Below the pieces are notes generated by a model. It was not told where the DNA came from. It saw nothing but the letters and a program-made list of their open reading frames with translations, and searched no databases. A DNA stretch of 6,639 nt from Trebonia sp. (GTDB taxonomy: Bacteria; Actinomycetota; Actinomycetes; Streptosporangiales; Streptosporangiaceae): the NCBI GenBank assembly GCA_030038035.1, contig JASHPP010000110.1, positions 1-6,639 on the forward strand. Reading direction: 5' to 3'. Both the position numbers and the translations under genes were made by a program. Shown here in pieces: positions 1 through 5,126 of the stretch. Numbering within the stretch: the stretch's first letter is position 1; the number at the start of each line of letters is the position of its first letter.

Positions 1-26
1 ACGAGATCGCTTCTGGCGACCCTTAC

Positions 27-386
27 TCACTGTGAGGCATTAGCCTGCACGCCGTCCTCGCCCGTAGCCGTGGCGGCTGGCCGGTTCCCGGACCAGATGA
101 TGCGGGCGGCGAAACCGCCCCGCGCCTCGGCCTTGGCCGCGCGCAGCTTCTCTATCTGCCGACGGTCCGTTCCAGCCTGGTCGCCCAAGGCGTAAAGCAC
201 CTCCAGGATGTCGGCGAGTTCCTCTGGGTCGTTGTCCGAGGCAAGGAACTCCTCGACCTCTTCGCGGAGCTTGTCCCTCAGCCGGACGCCGTACTCTTCG
301 GCACTGGCCGTATAAATTACCGGTTCTAGCCCTTTGGACCTGATGATCTGCGGGATGTTGTCGCGTACCAGCTTGCCCTGGCTCAA
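27..386 (-). CDS. MazG-like NTP pyrophosphohydrolase (PRA-PH/COG4997 type)
   Basis: A 119-residue all-alpha NTP pyrophosphohydrolase, predicted to hydrolyse a nucleoside triphosphate to the monophosphate and pyrophosphate in the cytoplasm; the substrate is unknown. The N-terminus KLVRDNIPQII (residues 5-15) is the hallmark of the COG4997-type branch, related to phosphoribosyl-ATP pyrophosphohydrolase. The MazG-superfamily metal site is visible as EEVEE (residues 42-46) and EELAD (55-59), giving the EExxE...ExxD magnesium-binding pattern. The length is normal for this single-domain family. The start is a TTG at 386-384, chosen because a GGAGG lies 7 nt upstream and the family motif begins at residue 4. 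The C-terminal 25 residues are low in complexity and probably unstructured. A second MazG-type gene lies upstream on the same strand, 153 bp away, so cotranscription is possible but not shown. The family call is secure; the physiological role is inferred. Confidence 0.86.
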   Translation of the reverse strand: MSQGKLVRDNIPQIIRSKGLEPVIYTASAEEYGVRLRDKLREEVEEFLASDNDPEELADILEVLYALGDQAGTDRRQIEKLRAAKAEARGGFAARIIWSGNRPAATATGEDGVQANASQ

Positions 387-539
387 CTCCAGACCTCCGC
401 CCGCCTCGTCTGGGGATGCTGGTAATCACTAGCCGATTCAAGGATCTTCGATGCCACATGCCACAGGCCTTTGGATATCGGAGGACACGCCGACGAGAGA
501 CGGTACCACTCCGGTCATCACCGCCAACCCAGCCCACGG

Positions 540-854
540 CTAGGCTCCTGCCCCCGTGCCGTCCTTCACCAGGACCCCGTTGGGCAGCCTGGTGTAGGCG
601 CGGGAGGCGTTCTTGACGATCTTCGCTTCCACTTCGCCCTGCAGGTCGACGCCTATCATCTCGGCGAGGCTGAGCAGATAGATCGCCACGTCCGCAAGTT
701 CCTCCCCCGCACTACCGCGATTCTTGCGCCAGGCGTCGAACGCCTCAGCCACCTCTCCCTGCAGCAGGCAGAACTCCAGTGGCACATCCGTCGTGTTGAA
801 GCCCTTCGCGACCTTGTTCTCCCAGGCCAGCTTCTGCCCTGACCGAATATCCAA
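540..854 (-). CDS. MazG-like nucleotide pyrophosphohydrolase
   Basis: A roughly 104-residue MazG-fold nucleotide pyrophosphohydrolase from a different branch than its neighbour at 27-386. Visible motifs, numbered from the TTG start: W11 and KGFNTTDVPLEF (17-28), the acidic helix GEVAEAF with E34/E37 (33-39), and GEELADVAIYL with E52/D55 (50-60), which together form the metal-binding four-helix core. Known relatives degrade canonical or modified (d)NTPs (house-cleaning); the substrate here is unknown. Start choice: the same frame stays open to a GTG at 905, adding 17 residues. I prefer TTG at 854-852 because GGGGAGGGG sits just upstream and relatives normally begin close to the DIR motif, whereas no good ribosome binding site precedes 905. 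The short tail after residue 80 (KNASRAYTRLPNGV) resembles family C-termini. The gene is divergent from the toxin-antitoxin pair beginning at 1330. The family is clear, the start is uncertain and the role is inferred. Confidence 0.86.
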   Translation of the reverse strand: MDIRSGQKLAWENKVAKGFNTTDVPLEFCLLQGEVAEAFDAWRKNRGSAGEELADVAIYLLSLAEMIGVDLQGEVEAKIVKNASRAYTRLPNGVLVKDGTGAGA

Positions 855-905
855 GACCCCTCCCCGGGCCGGTACCAGCGCAAAACCACCAGTGGAACGA
901 CGCAC

Positions 906-1293
906 GTGCGCATCAAGGGCGCTGCGATCCCTTGCCAGCCAGCTCGCCGCGCCAGGTAAGACGGACGAGAACTTACCGGCGACAGCCTGTGCATCGCTAT
1001 GTGCGCAATCCCACCGCCGCTGTGGATAAGACCCTCCACCGCCACCGGGCGCCTGTGGATTACCTGGCTGCCTTCCCTGAGCACGCTAAGGCCGCCTTTT
1101 GTGGTTACCGCTATTTCCTGTGGAAAGTCCGCATTAGCAAAATCTCGGCCAAAAATCAGCGCAGCTGGGGGGCATGGCGCGCATGCTGCGGTACTCGCTG
1201 CTCACCGGAGTAACGGTAGCGGGCGAAGGAGCGCGGTTCTCGACCGCCAGCGACAGGATTGCCGTATGACAGCCACCAGCAGCCCGTCAATCC
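906..1293. other. Gene-free region between divergent genes
   Basis: About 390 bp between the divergent MazG-like gene and the toxin-antitoxin promoter. Open frames across it give proline-, serine- and arginine-rich translations without recognisable domains, so I call no gene. It holds a cluster of four same-orientation TGTGG motifs (1021-1127, listed separately). It also has a locally A/T-richer patch at about 1128-1160 and a small palindrome, GCATG-GCGCG-CATGC, at 1172-1186. Promoters for the minus-strand MazG genes should lie here, but I cannot place convincing -35/-10 boxes. Confidence 0.5.
1021..1127 (-). promoter_or_regulatory. Cluster of DnaA-box-like motifs
   Basis: Four copies of TGTGG lie in one orientation: TGTGGATAA (1021-1029), TGTGGATTA (1054-1062), TGTGGTTAC (1100-1108) and TGTGGAAAG (1119-1127). 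The first is an exact reverse complement of the classical DnaA box TTATCCACA; the second has one change; the last two are weaker. In GC-rich DNA the clustering in 107 bp is unusual. It is far smaller than a streptomycete oriC, so a plasmid or mobile-element origin remnant, a DnaA-titration or regulation site, or chance are all possible. No rep gene is visible here. Confidence 0.3.
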
Positions 1294-1330
1294 TTGCTAC
1301 CATGATCTTACTAAAGGTAGTATCAAGGTA
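1294..1330 (+). promoter_or_regulatory. Toxin-antitoxin promoter with overlapping palindrome
   Basis: TTGCTA (1294-1299) and TAGTAT (1318-1323) are spaced 18 bp apart and match a housekeeping promoter. The predicted transcription start falls at about 1330, the A of the antitoxin ATG, which implies a leaderless mRNA; this fits the lack of a properly spaced Shine-Dalgarno sequence. A perfect inverted repeat, TACTA-AAGG-TAGTA (1309-1322), overlaps the -10 box. It is a plausible operator for the ribbon-helix-helix antitoxin, giving the autoregulation usual in such modules. Confidence 0.5.
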
Positions 1331-1551
1331 TGAAAGTAAGTATGAGCCTTCCGGAGGAAGATGTCGAGTTCCTGGACTCTTATGCCCGTGAACAGGGCAT
1401 GGCTTCCCGGTCCGCGGCACTGCACAAGGCTGTCGTGCTCCTGCGGACCGCACAGCTCGCCAGCGCATATGAGGACGCGTGGGAGTCATGGACCGACTCC
1501 GAAGACGCCAGGGCATGGGAAGCTGTCACTGCCGATGGTCTGGGGGCCTGA
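1330..1551 (+). CDS. Ribbon-helix-helix antitoxin of a MazEF/PemIK-type module
   Basis: A 73-residue antitoxin predicted to bind and neutralise the MazF-like toxin encoded immediately downstream, and to repress its own promoter. The N-terminal half is a ribbon-helix-helix DNA-binding domain: the strand KVSMSLP (2-8) pairs in the dimer and contacts DNA, helix 1 spans about 9-23 (EDVEFLDSYAREQG) and helix 2 about 26-38 (SRSAALHKAVVLL). The C-terminal half (about 40-73) is acidic with repeated tryptophans (WESW, W63), as expected for a flexible segment that wraps around a basic toxin. ATG 1330 is preferred because the first strand needs KVSMSLP; ATG 1342 (Met5) would cut into it. The TGA stop at 1549-1551 abuts the toxin GTG with zero spacing, so translation should be coupled. 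The RHH fold is clear; the antitoxin role is inferred from domain and position. Confidence 0.87.
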   Translation: MKVSMSLPEEDVEFLDSYAREQGMASRSAALHKAVVLLRTAQLASAYEDAWESWTDSEDARAWEAVTADGLGA

Positions 1552-1899
1552 GTGCGCCGTGGGGAAGTCGTCACCGTTAACCTCGACCCGGCCCTCGGCC
1601 AGGAAGCCACCAAGACCCGCCCGGCCGTGATCGTCAGTAACGACGCCGCTAACGGCACCGCGACCCGCCTTGGCCGCGGGGTAGTCACGGTCGTGCCAGT
1701 TACCTCAAGCACTGAGCGGATCTATCCGTTCCAGGTCCTGCTGCCGGCCGACCTCACCGGCCTGCGTCATGACTCCAAAGCGCACGCCGAGCAAGTCCGA
1801 TCGGTTGCCGTCGAGCGCATCGGCAAGCACATCGGCCAGTTGCCCGCAGGCCTCATGGCCGAACTCGACCAGGCACTCCGCATCCACCTGAGTCTCTAG
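1552..1899 (+). CDS. mazF: MazF/PemK-family endoribonuclease toxin
   Basis: A 115-residue toxin of the MazF/PemK/Kid family, predicted to cleave single-stranded mRNA at a short, sequence-specific motif and so halt growth when its antitoxin is degraded. Visible family features in order: RRGEVVTVNLDPALGQE (2-18), the S1-S2 loop motif KTRPAVIVSND (21-31) whose Arg23 corresponds to the catalytic arginine, VVPVTSST (47-54) whose Thr51 matches the catalytic threonine/serine, and the conserved later element HAEQVRSV (79-86) followed by VERIGK. The length is standard and no key residue seems missing, so the toxin should be active. The start is GTG directly after the antitoxin stop; GGGGG at 1542-1546 lies 5 nt upstream. 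The cleavage sequence cannot be read from the gene. The family call is firm. Confidence 0.93.
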   Translation: MRRGEVVTVNLDPALGQEATKTRPAVIVSNDAANGTATRLGRGVVTVVPVTSSTERIYPFQVLLPADLTGLRHDSKAHAEQVRSVAVERIGKHIGQLPAGLMAELDQALRIHLSL

Positions 1900-2016
1900 G
1901 TCGTTGCGGCGTACATCCCGGACGGCTGCGCGCGGGTTGTGAAACAGTTCACGATCCGCTTCCGCGGAAACGCCAGAGCGGTGCCGCATACTGCGCTCCG
2001 GGGGAAAGGGGTGCTG

Positions 2017-2343
2017 ATGAGGGGAATGGGTGACGAGCTGCTTACCTGGCAGCAGATCGCCGACAGCACCGGTACCCGGCTCCACCCGCTGGCGTACTTC
2101 CGGCACCTGCTCGGCGACCGGACGAAGAACTCGGTTCCCAACTGTTCCCGCGCGCGCTCGGCCGTCGCCGCCCTGGCCTTCCCCGCCATCACCAAACTCG
2201 TCCTGTCCCGCACTGCGGCGACAGCAACCGCAGACCGGCAACCTGCCACCGCGACGACCGTGACTGTGGCACTTGCGGCTCGTCGCTGGACAGCGAACCG
2301 CAGGATCTCCGCGCAGCCGAAGGCTGCGCAATGTCCGCCCTGA
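2017..2343 (+). CDS. Hypothetical small protein (weak)
   Basis: A doubtful open frame of about 108 residues that I do not recognise. In favour: from about 2030 to 2200 the third codon positions are overwhelmingly G or C, as in real genes of this genome. AAAGGGG at 2005-2011 lies 5 nt before ATG 2017. The early sequence DELLTWQQIADSTGTRLHPLAYF (split here as DELLTWQQIADSTG and TRLHPLAYF) reads like a helix-turn-helix-sized helical segment. Against: after about 2220 the translation becomes Thr/Ala-rich and low in complexity (repeated TATA/ATATT) and the third-position bias weakens. The frame also ends inside the perfect hairpin region 2311-2329, and it may begin earlier at GTG 1939. It could be the N-terminal remnant of a frameshifted gene. 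It follows the MazF-like toxin on the same strand by 117 bp. Confidence 0.25.
   Translation: MRGMGDELLTWQQIADSTGTRLHPLAYFRHLLGDRTKNSVPNCSRARSAVAALAFPAITKLVLSRTAATATADRQPATATTVTVALAARRWTANRRISAQPKAAQCPP
2311..2329 (+). terminator. GC-rich perfect hairpin
   Basis: GCGCAGCC (2311-2318), loop GAA, GGCTGCGC (2322-2329): an 8-bp perfect stem with a 3-nt loop. No U-tract follows, but actinobacterial terminators often lack one. It could end transcripts from the toxin-antitoxin pair, though it lies inside a weak open frame. Confidence 0.35.
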
Positions 2344-2594
2344 GACCGACGACTGCGACACAACGCGACCTGGCTGAGCACTACGGGCTGGAAACGGCTT
2401 TGAGAGGCGATCGCTTCGCATTGACCAGCATCGAGCTTGACGAACTCGGCCGACCCTCAGAGCTGCCACCGAAGCGGACGCGGAGCCACGAGAACCGACA
2501 ACCCTCGCAGCGGAGCATGGCGCGAACCGTCCGCCACTGGCATACCAGCGTGCACGAGCGGGCACAGTGTGCGGTATCGCAAAATGGGGAGCTA

Positions 2595-2618
2595 TTGCCC
2601 GGTTGGGAGACCGGGCAA
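2595..2618 (+). terminator. 9-bp perfect hairpin upstream of lipoprotein gene
   Basis: TTGCCCGGT (2595-2603), loop TGGGAG, ACCGGGCAA (2610-2618): a perfect 9-bp stem with a 6-nt loop. It ends 18 nt before the lipoprotein GTG, just ahead of its G-rich ribosome binding region. Either it terminates upstream transcription (no U-tract is present) or it is a 5' leader structure or operator of the lipoprotein gene. The sequence does not decide between these. Confidence 0.4.
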
Positions 2619-2636
2619 GAACGGGGGGCGAGGACA

Positions 2637-3164
2637 GTGACATCTGCTACGAACGCGCCAAAGCCGAAGAAGCAGCGAATTGGCGTAAAGCCTCTGACCT
2701 ACGCCGCGACCGGGATCGTTGGCGTCGGCCTAGCCATCTGTCTCGGAGCATGCAGCAGGACCAGCACGGTAAGCCGCACCATCCCTGGCCCGACCATAAC
2801 CGCTACGGTCCAGGTGGCCGGTCCCACCGTGACCCAGACCGTGTCCGCGCCACCACCTCCAGCCGGCACCGAGATAGGCTCCTGGTCCGGCACCGGCAAC
2901 CAGGTGACTCCGGCGTTCAACGCGCCGTCCAGCGGCGATTACATCGTCGCGTGGACCTTTTCGGGCAACGACGCCGACGGCGCTCCCGGCGGTGACAACT
3001 TCATCATCAGCGACACCGACACGGCCGCTATCGCACTGTCCCTACCCAACGTCATCGCAACGTACGGGTCCGGGAGCACAGAAGTCACAGGGGCGTCGGG
3101 TGTCGAGAGTTTCAACGTCCAGGCCACAGGCAACTGGACCATTAAGGTCACATCAGCGCCGTAA
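2637..3164 (+). CDS. Secreted lipoprotein with C-terminal beta-rich domain
   Basis: A 175-residue predicted lipoprotein of unknown function. A basic N-terminus (KPKKQR, residues 9-14) precedes a hydrophobic segment (about 20-38, LTYAATGIVGVGLAICLGA) that ends in a lipobox L36-G37-A38-C39; Cys39 would be lipidated and anchor the protein outside the membrane. Residues 40-77 form a Thr/Pro/Val-rich linker with TVTQTV and PPPP. Residues 78-175 alternate short Gly/Thr/Val-rich strands with DG-containing turns (GSWSGTG, WTFSGNDADG, GNWTIKV), suggesting a beta-sandwich. The start is GTG 2637, with a G-rich ribosome binding region (GGGGGGCGAGGA, 2623-2634). The frame stays open back to 2331, but that extension would bury the signal peptide and has unlike composition, so I reject it. 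The stop overlaps the start of the decayed repeat tail downstream. Export is well supported; the role is unknown. Confidence 0.72.
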   Translation: MTSATNAPKPKKQRIGVKPLTYAATGIVGVGLAICLGACSRTSTVSRTIPGPTITATVQVAGPTVTQTVSAPPPPAGTEIGSWSGTGNQVTPAFNAPSSGDYIVAWTFSGNDADGAPGGDNFIISDTDTAAIALSLPNVIATYGSGSTEVTGASGVESFNVQATGNWTIKVTSAP

Positions 3165-3228
3165 GCACCGGCGGCACCACGACCAACAAGAACGCTTCGA
3201 CAAGGCGGGCCTGCCTCGTCTCGCGTGA
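3165..3228 (+). pseudogene. 3' tail remnant of an MSEYQYYEF-family gene
   Basis: A short fragment encoding KHRRHHDQQERFDKAGLPRLA (in frame through TGA 3226-3228; key part QERFDKAGLPRLA from 3187). It matches the C-terminus of the pseudogene at 4759-5005, which reads QHQRKPSLQERF... followed by the same residues. Within the 42 coding bases from 3187 the two copies differ at four positions, all silent third bases. The rest of the gene is absent: the sequence upstream is the end of the lipoprotein gene in another frame. It is best read as the leftover end of a deleted paralogue. Confidence 0.6.
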
Positions 3229-3250
3229 AGTGCTCCGTCGGCCAGGGTTA
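3187..3250 (+). repeat. 64-bp direct repeat, left copy
   Basis: It pairs with 4964-5027 (57 of 64 bases identical, counted by eye). The first 42 bases encode the shared C-terminal peptide and stop; the last 22 are noncoding and still 19/22 identical, ending CCAGGGTTA. The two copies bracket the AbiE-like toxin-antitoxin locus. Confidence 0.85.
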
Positions 3251-3277
3251 TGAGTTGCCAGCCGCTCGGTCGCAGGG

Positions 3278-3610
3278 CTACTGGCACTGCCTTCCGGCCG
3301 AGGCTGTGAGTTCAAGGTGCGGAAGCCCGGCGTGGGTTCTCGCCGACCCTAGTGCATCGCCGAGTGCGGCGACTGCGGGTTCAGTGCCCCCATCGATGAC
3401 CGAGAAGTCCAGGTCTGCCGAGTAGCGGTAGTCGCTGACATGGATGAACCGGAGCGCGGTTCCACCCTTGAACGCCAGGCGTCCTCCGTCCGCGGGAACC
3501 GCATGATGAAGCTGAGCGACGATATGCGCTAGGACGTAATCGCGCTCGGCAACCAGGGCATCAACCCCGTCGACGTCCGCTCGCCGGGTGATCGCGTGCC
3601 CGGTCAGCAT
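3278..3610 (-). pseudogene. Truncated AbiEii-family nucleotidyltransferase toxin
   Basis: The N-terminal part of an AbiEii/AbiGii (DUF1814) nucleotidyltransferase toxin, the partner of the AbiEi-like antitoxin upstream. Only 110 residues remain, whereas family members usually exceed about 220. The first motif is intact: KGGTALR (48-54) followed by R62-Y-S64-A-D66-L-D68-F69, supplying the nucleotide-binding GG and the metal-binding D-x-D. Homology-like sequence stops near LPHLELTAS (about residues 95-103), then a short unrelated tail runs to TAG at 3280-3278. The later catalytic and substrate motifs are missing, so toxicity is unlikely. The start is ATG 3610-3608, only 2 nt after the antitoxin TAG, so translation was coupled. 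An upstream extension to 3685 would only overlap the antitoxin. The broken end lies about 30-50 bp from the left copy of the 64-bp repeat, tying the truncation to a rearrangement there. Confidence 0.85.
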
Positions 3611-3612
3611 GG

Positions 3613-4398
3613 CTACTGTCCGACCACAGCGCGTAGCTCGTCCGCAGTCACGTTCCACGCGACCCGGAACACCTGATCGGTCCACTCGACTTGATCGTCT
3701 CCTGGATCTAGGCGGATGACCGGCTGATGAGGGTCGAGTCGTGGTTTCAGTGGGAGCGGCAACTCCAGCACATGCGCTAGCGATGCGAGCCGACGGAGCG
3801 CTGCCAGACCTCGCGGGCCGAAGGCGGCGGCAACCTGAAGCACCACCGCTGGGTCAGCGTCTGCACCACCGGTTGCGATGGCTTCGCCAAGCCGCTCCGT
3901 CCCCCCTGCCAGGTCGACGCGCAACGCGCAGTCGAACAAAGCCCGCTCTAGACCCGAACGCCAGGAAGGTCCAGCCCGCTCGGCCCCCAAGTGAATGGTC
4001 TCCGCCCGTTCGATGACAGCGTGCAGCTTACGACGGCCTATGGTCTTGATGCGCACTTGGCTCGTGCACGCCACGAAGACGGTACGCAGGGGGTGCGTAA
4101 GCAGCCCCAGCTCACTGAGGGCGCTCAGATAGCCAATCCGATGCTGGCGATTCTCGAACGCCGCTGCCACCGCTAGTCCCAAGTCATCAGTCGCCATTGA
4201 GGTACCGAGAGAACCGAGAGGGCGGATGGCGTAGTGGCCTCTGGACAGCCGGTCGACAAGGCCGTTTCGACTTAGCCTCCGCAGCGTGTTCGCAGTGGCA
4301 GGCGCGGACACGCCAAGCACCTCTCTGGCCTCCTCGAACGTGAAGGTGTCTTGTCCCGCTGCCGTGAGGGTGTTGACAAGCTCCAGTTGACGCGTCAT
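3613..4398 (-). CDS. AbiEi-like antitoxin / winged-helix transcriptional regulator
   Basis: A 261-residue protein resembling the AbiEi family of type IV toxin-antitoxin antitoxins, which repress the abiE operon and counteract the AbiEii nucleotidyltransferase without needing to bind it. Residues about 18-58 form a winged helix-turn-helix: FTFEEAREVLGVS, then TANTLRRLSRNGLV, then the wing RLSRGHYAI. Residues about 70-250 form the larger C-terminal domain, including YLSALSELGLL (90-100) and a strand-rich VFVACTSQVRIKTIGR segment. The length is complete for the family. The start is ATG 4398 with AAGGAGG (4409-4403) 5 nt upstream, an excellent ribosome binding site. The gene immediately following (2 nt gap) encodes the expected AbiEii partner, but truncated, so this antitoxin appears to have no working local toxin; it may persist as a repressor or against a toxin elsewhere. 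The assignment rests on fold plus the diagnostic neighbour. Confidence 0.83.
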   Translation of the reverse strand: MTRQLELVNTLTAAGQDTFTFEEAREVLGVSAPATANTLRRLSRNGLVDRLSRGHYAIRPLGSLGTSMATDDLGLAVAAAFENRQHRIGYLSALSELGLLTHPLRTVFVACTSQVRIKTIGRRKLHAVIERAETIHLGAERAGPSWRSGLERALFDCALRVDLAGGTERLGEAIATGGADADPAVVLQVAAAFGPRGLAALRRLASLAHVLELPLPLKPRLDPHQPVIRLDPGDDQVEWTDQVFRVAWNVTADELRAVVGQ

Positions 4399-4410
4399 GA
4401 CTTCCTCCTT

Positions 4411-4510
4411 CCCAGATCATAGTAGCGATAACTCACTTAATAGGTGAGCTACTGCTATCTGAGCTTAGCTAGCAGTAATTAACTTAAAAGATGAATAGTA
4501 GCAATGTCAA
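4411..4510 (-). promoter_or_regulatory. AT-rich promoter/operator island of the AbiE-like operon
   Basis: A conspicuously A/T-rich 100 bp directly upstream of the antitoxin. It holds an imperfect 14-bp inverted repeat (11/14 paired), TAGCGATAACTCAC (4423-4436) and GTGAGCTACTGCTA (4444-4457), around the spacer TTAATAG, with perfect CTCAC/GTGAG inner arms. It also holds a direct repeat ATAGTAGC(G/A)AT at 4419-4429 and 4495-4505. On the minus strand TATGAT (4421-4416) could be a -10 box. AbiEi proteins are known to repress by binding inverted repeats at their promoter, so these are operator candidates; binding is inferred. Confidence 0.5.
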
Positions 4511-4758
4511 CTCGGCCGCACTTTCACCGGTGTGGCGCGGCTGGCCAGGGCCTAGCCGCCGAGCCTCCCAGACCTCCCCGTCGCCAGCGCCACCCCGACG
4601 TGGGCAATATCCGTCGGTCGCGGGTGCAGGCGCTGGAACATCGGCAGCCTGCGTCTTCTCGGCGCATCGACATTCCAGCGACCTTCCATAGTGGGTTCCC
4701 CTACGCTTCCGAAGGGATCGCGGCGTAGCGCCGCTGGGCAGGGTAGGAGAGCGCAGGC
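4511..4758. other. Intergenic region without a confident gene
   Basis: About 250 bp between the AbiE operator island and the pseudogene. Short plus-strand frames end at the TAG at 4726-4728 without recognisable domains. A perfect small hairpin, GCGGCG-TAG-CGCCGC, lies at 4720-4734, and AGGAG at 4745-4749 forms the ribosome binding site of the downstream pseudogene start. Nothing else convincing is seen. Confidence 0.45.
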
Positions 4759-5005
4759 ATGAGCGAGTATCAGTACTACGAGTTCCTCGCGCTCGACCGG
4801 TCGCCGACCGACAAGCAGCGCGCTGACCTGGGCTGGCTGCTGTCCGTCCAGTCCGACGACGTGGACGACGAGGACACCGAGCCGCCGGTGCCAGCCGGGC
4901 TCAAGGAGCTGAGCGCGCCGCTTCCTCGCGCTGCGCCAACAGCACCAGCGCAAGCCCAGCCTCCAAGAGCGCTTCGACAAGGCAGGCCTGCCCCGACTCG
5001 CGTGA
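4759..5005 (+). pseudogene. Deleted and frameshifted MSEYQYYEF-family gene
   Basis: The remains of an uncharacterised actinobacterial family that I recall as roughly 300-400+ residues beginning MSEYQYYEFLA. Three pieces survive. The first is the N-terminus MSEYQYYEFLALDRSP to about residue 24. The second follows directly in frame: a mid-protein segment LGWLLSVQSDDVDDEDTEPP and then VPAGLKELSAPL. The third is the C-terminus FLALRQQHQRKPSLQERF then DKAGLPRLA, encoded at 4922-5005 in the +1 frame relative to the start. This implies one in-frame deletion near 4831 and one frame-breaking deletion near 4921. The start frame itself runs on to 5028 with a Pro/Ala-rich nonsense tail. The start is ATG 4759 with AGGAG 9 nt upstream, so a short peptide could still be made. 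The function of the family is unknown; the piecewise reading relies on my memory of relatives and needs alignment. Confidence 0.75.
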
Positions 5006-5027
5006 AGTGCGCCACCGGCCAGGGTTA
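4964..5027 (+). repeat. 64-bp direct repeat, right copy
   Basis: This is the partner of 3187-3250. Here the coding part is the genuine 3' end of the MSEYQYYEF-family pseudogene (QERFDKAGLPRLA, stop at 5003-5005), followed by 22 conserved noncoding bases. The copies are 1,777 bp apart in the same orientation. Confidence 0.85.
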
Positions 5028-5126
5028 GGCCGTGGCGGCTTGCACGAGGCCGCGGAATGTCGGCAGCGGGTGGCAGAATCAGCGCCGGATCGGAAGCGGG
5101 TTTCGTAGCGGAGAGGGGTTCGCGGC

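Larger units (their letters stand above)
1900..2636. other. Long stretch without a confident gene
   Basis: About 740 bp between the MazF-like toxin and the lipoprotein. It contains a weak open frame at 2017-2343 (listed), two perfect GC-rich hairpins (2311-2329 and 2595-2618, listed), a small inverted repeat GTGAA-ACAG-TTCAC (1939-1952) and the palindrome TTCCGCGGAA (1960-1969). Minus-strand frames across 1705-2643 and 1896-2381 are open but rich in Arg, Ser and Cys without domains, as expected of shadows in GC-rich DNA. The stretch may be decayed coding sequence. Confidence 0.5.

Noticed and set aside
999..1391. Plus-strand open frame upstream of and overlapping the antitoxin
   Set aside because: It overlaps the antitoxin promoter and start in another frame and has low-quality, Pro/Ser-rich sequence.
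2331..2636. N-terminal extension of the lipoprotein frame
   Set aside because: It would place the signal peptide over 100 residues inside the protein, has unlike composition and crosses a perfect hairpin; GTG 2637 has the ribosome binding site.
1705..2643. Long minus-strand open frame (312 residues) and a nested one at 1896-2381
   Set aside because: The first runs through the mazF gene on the opposite strand, and both are Arg/Ser/Cys-rich with no domain; typical antisense shadows in GC-rich DNA.
3187..5027. Composite transposon bounded by insertion sequences
   Set aside because: The flanking repeats are gene tails with coding signatures; no transposase, terminal inverted repeats or target duplication were seen.
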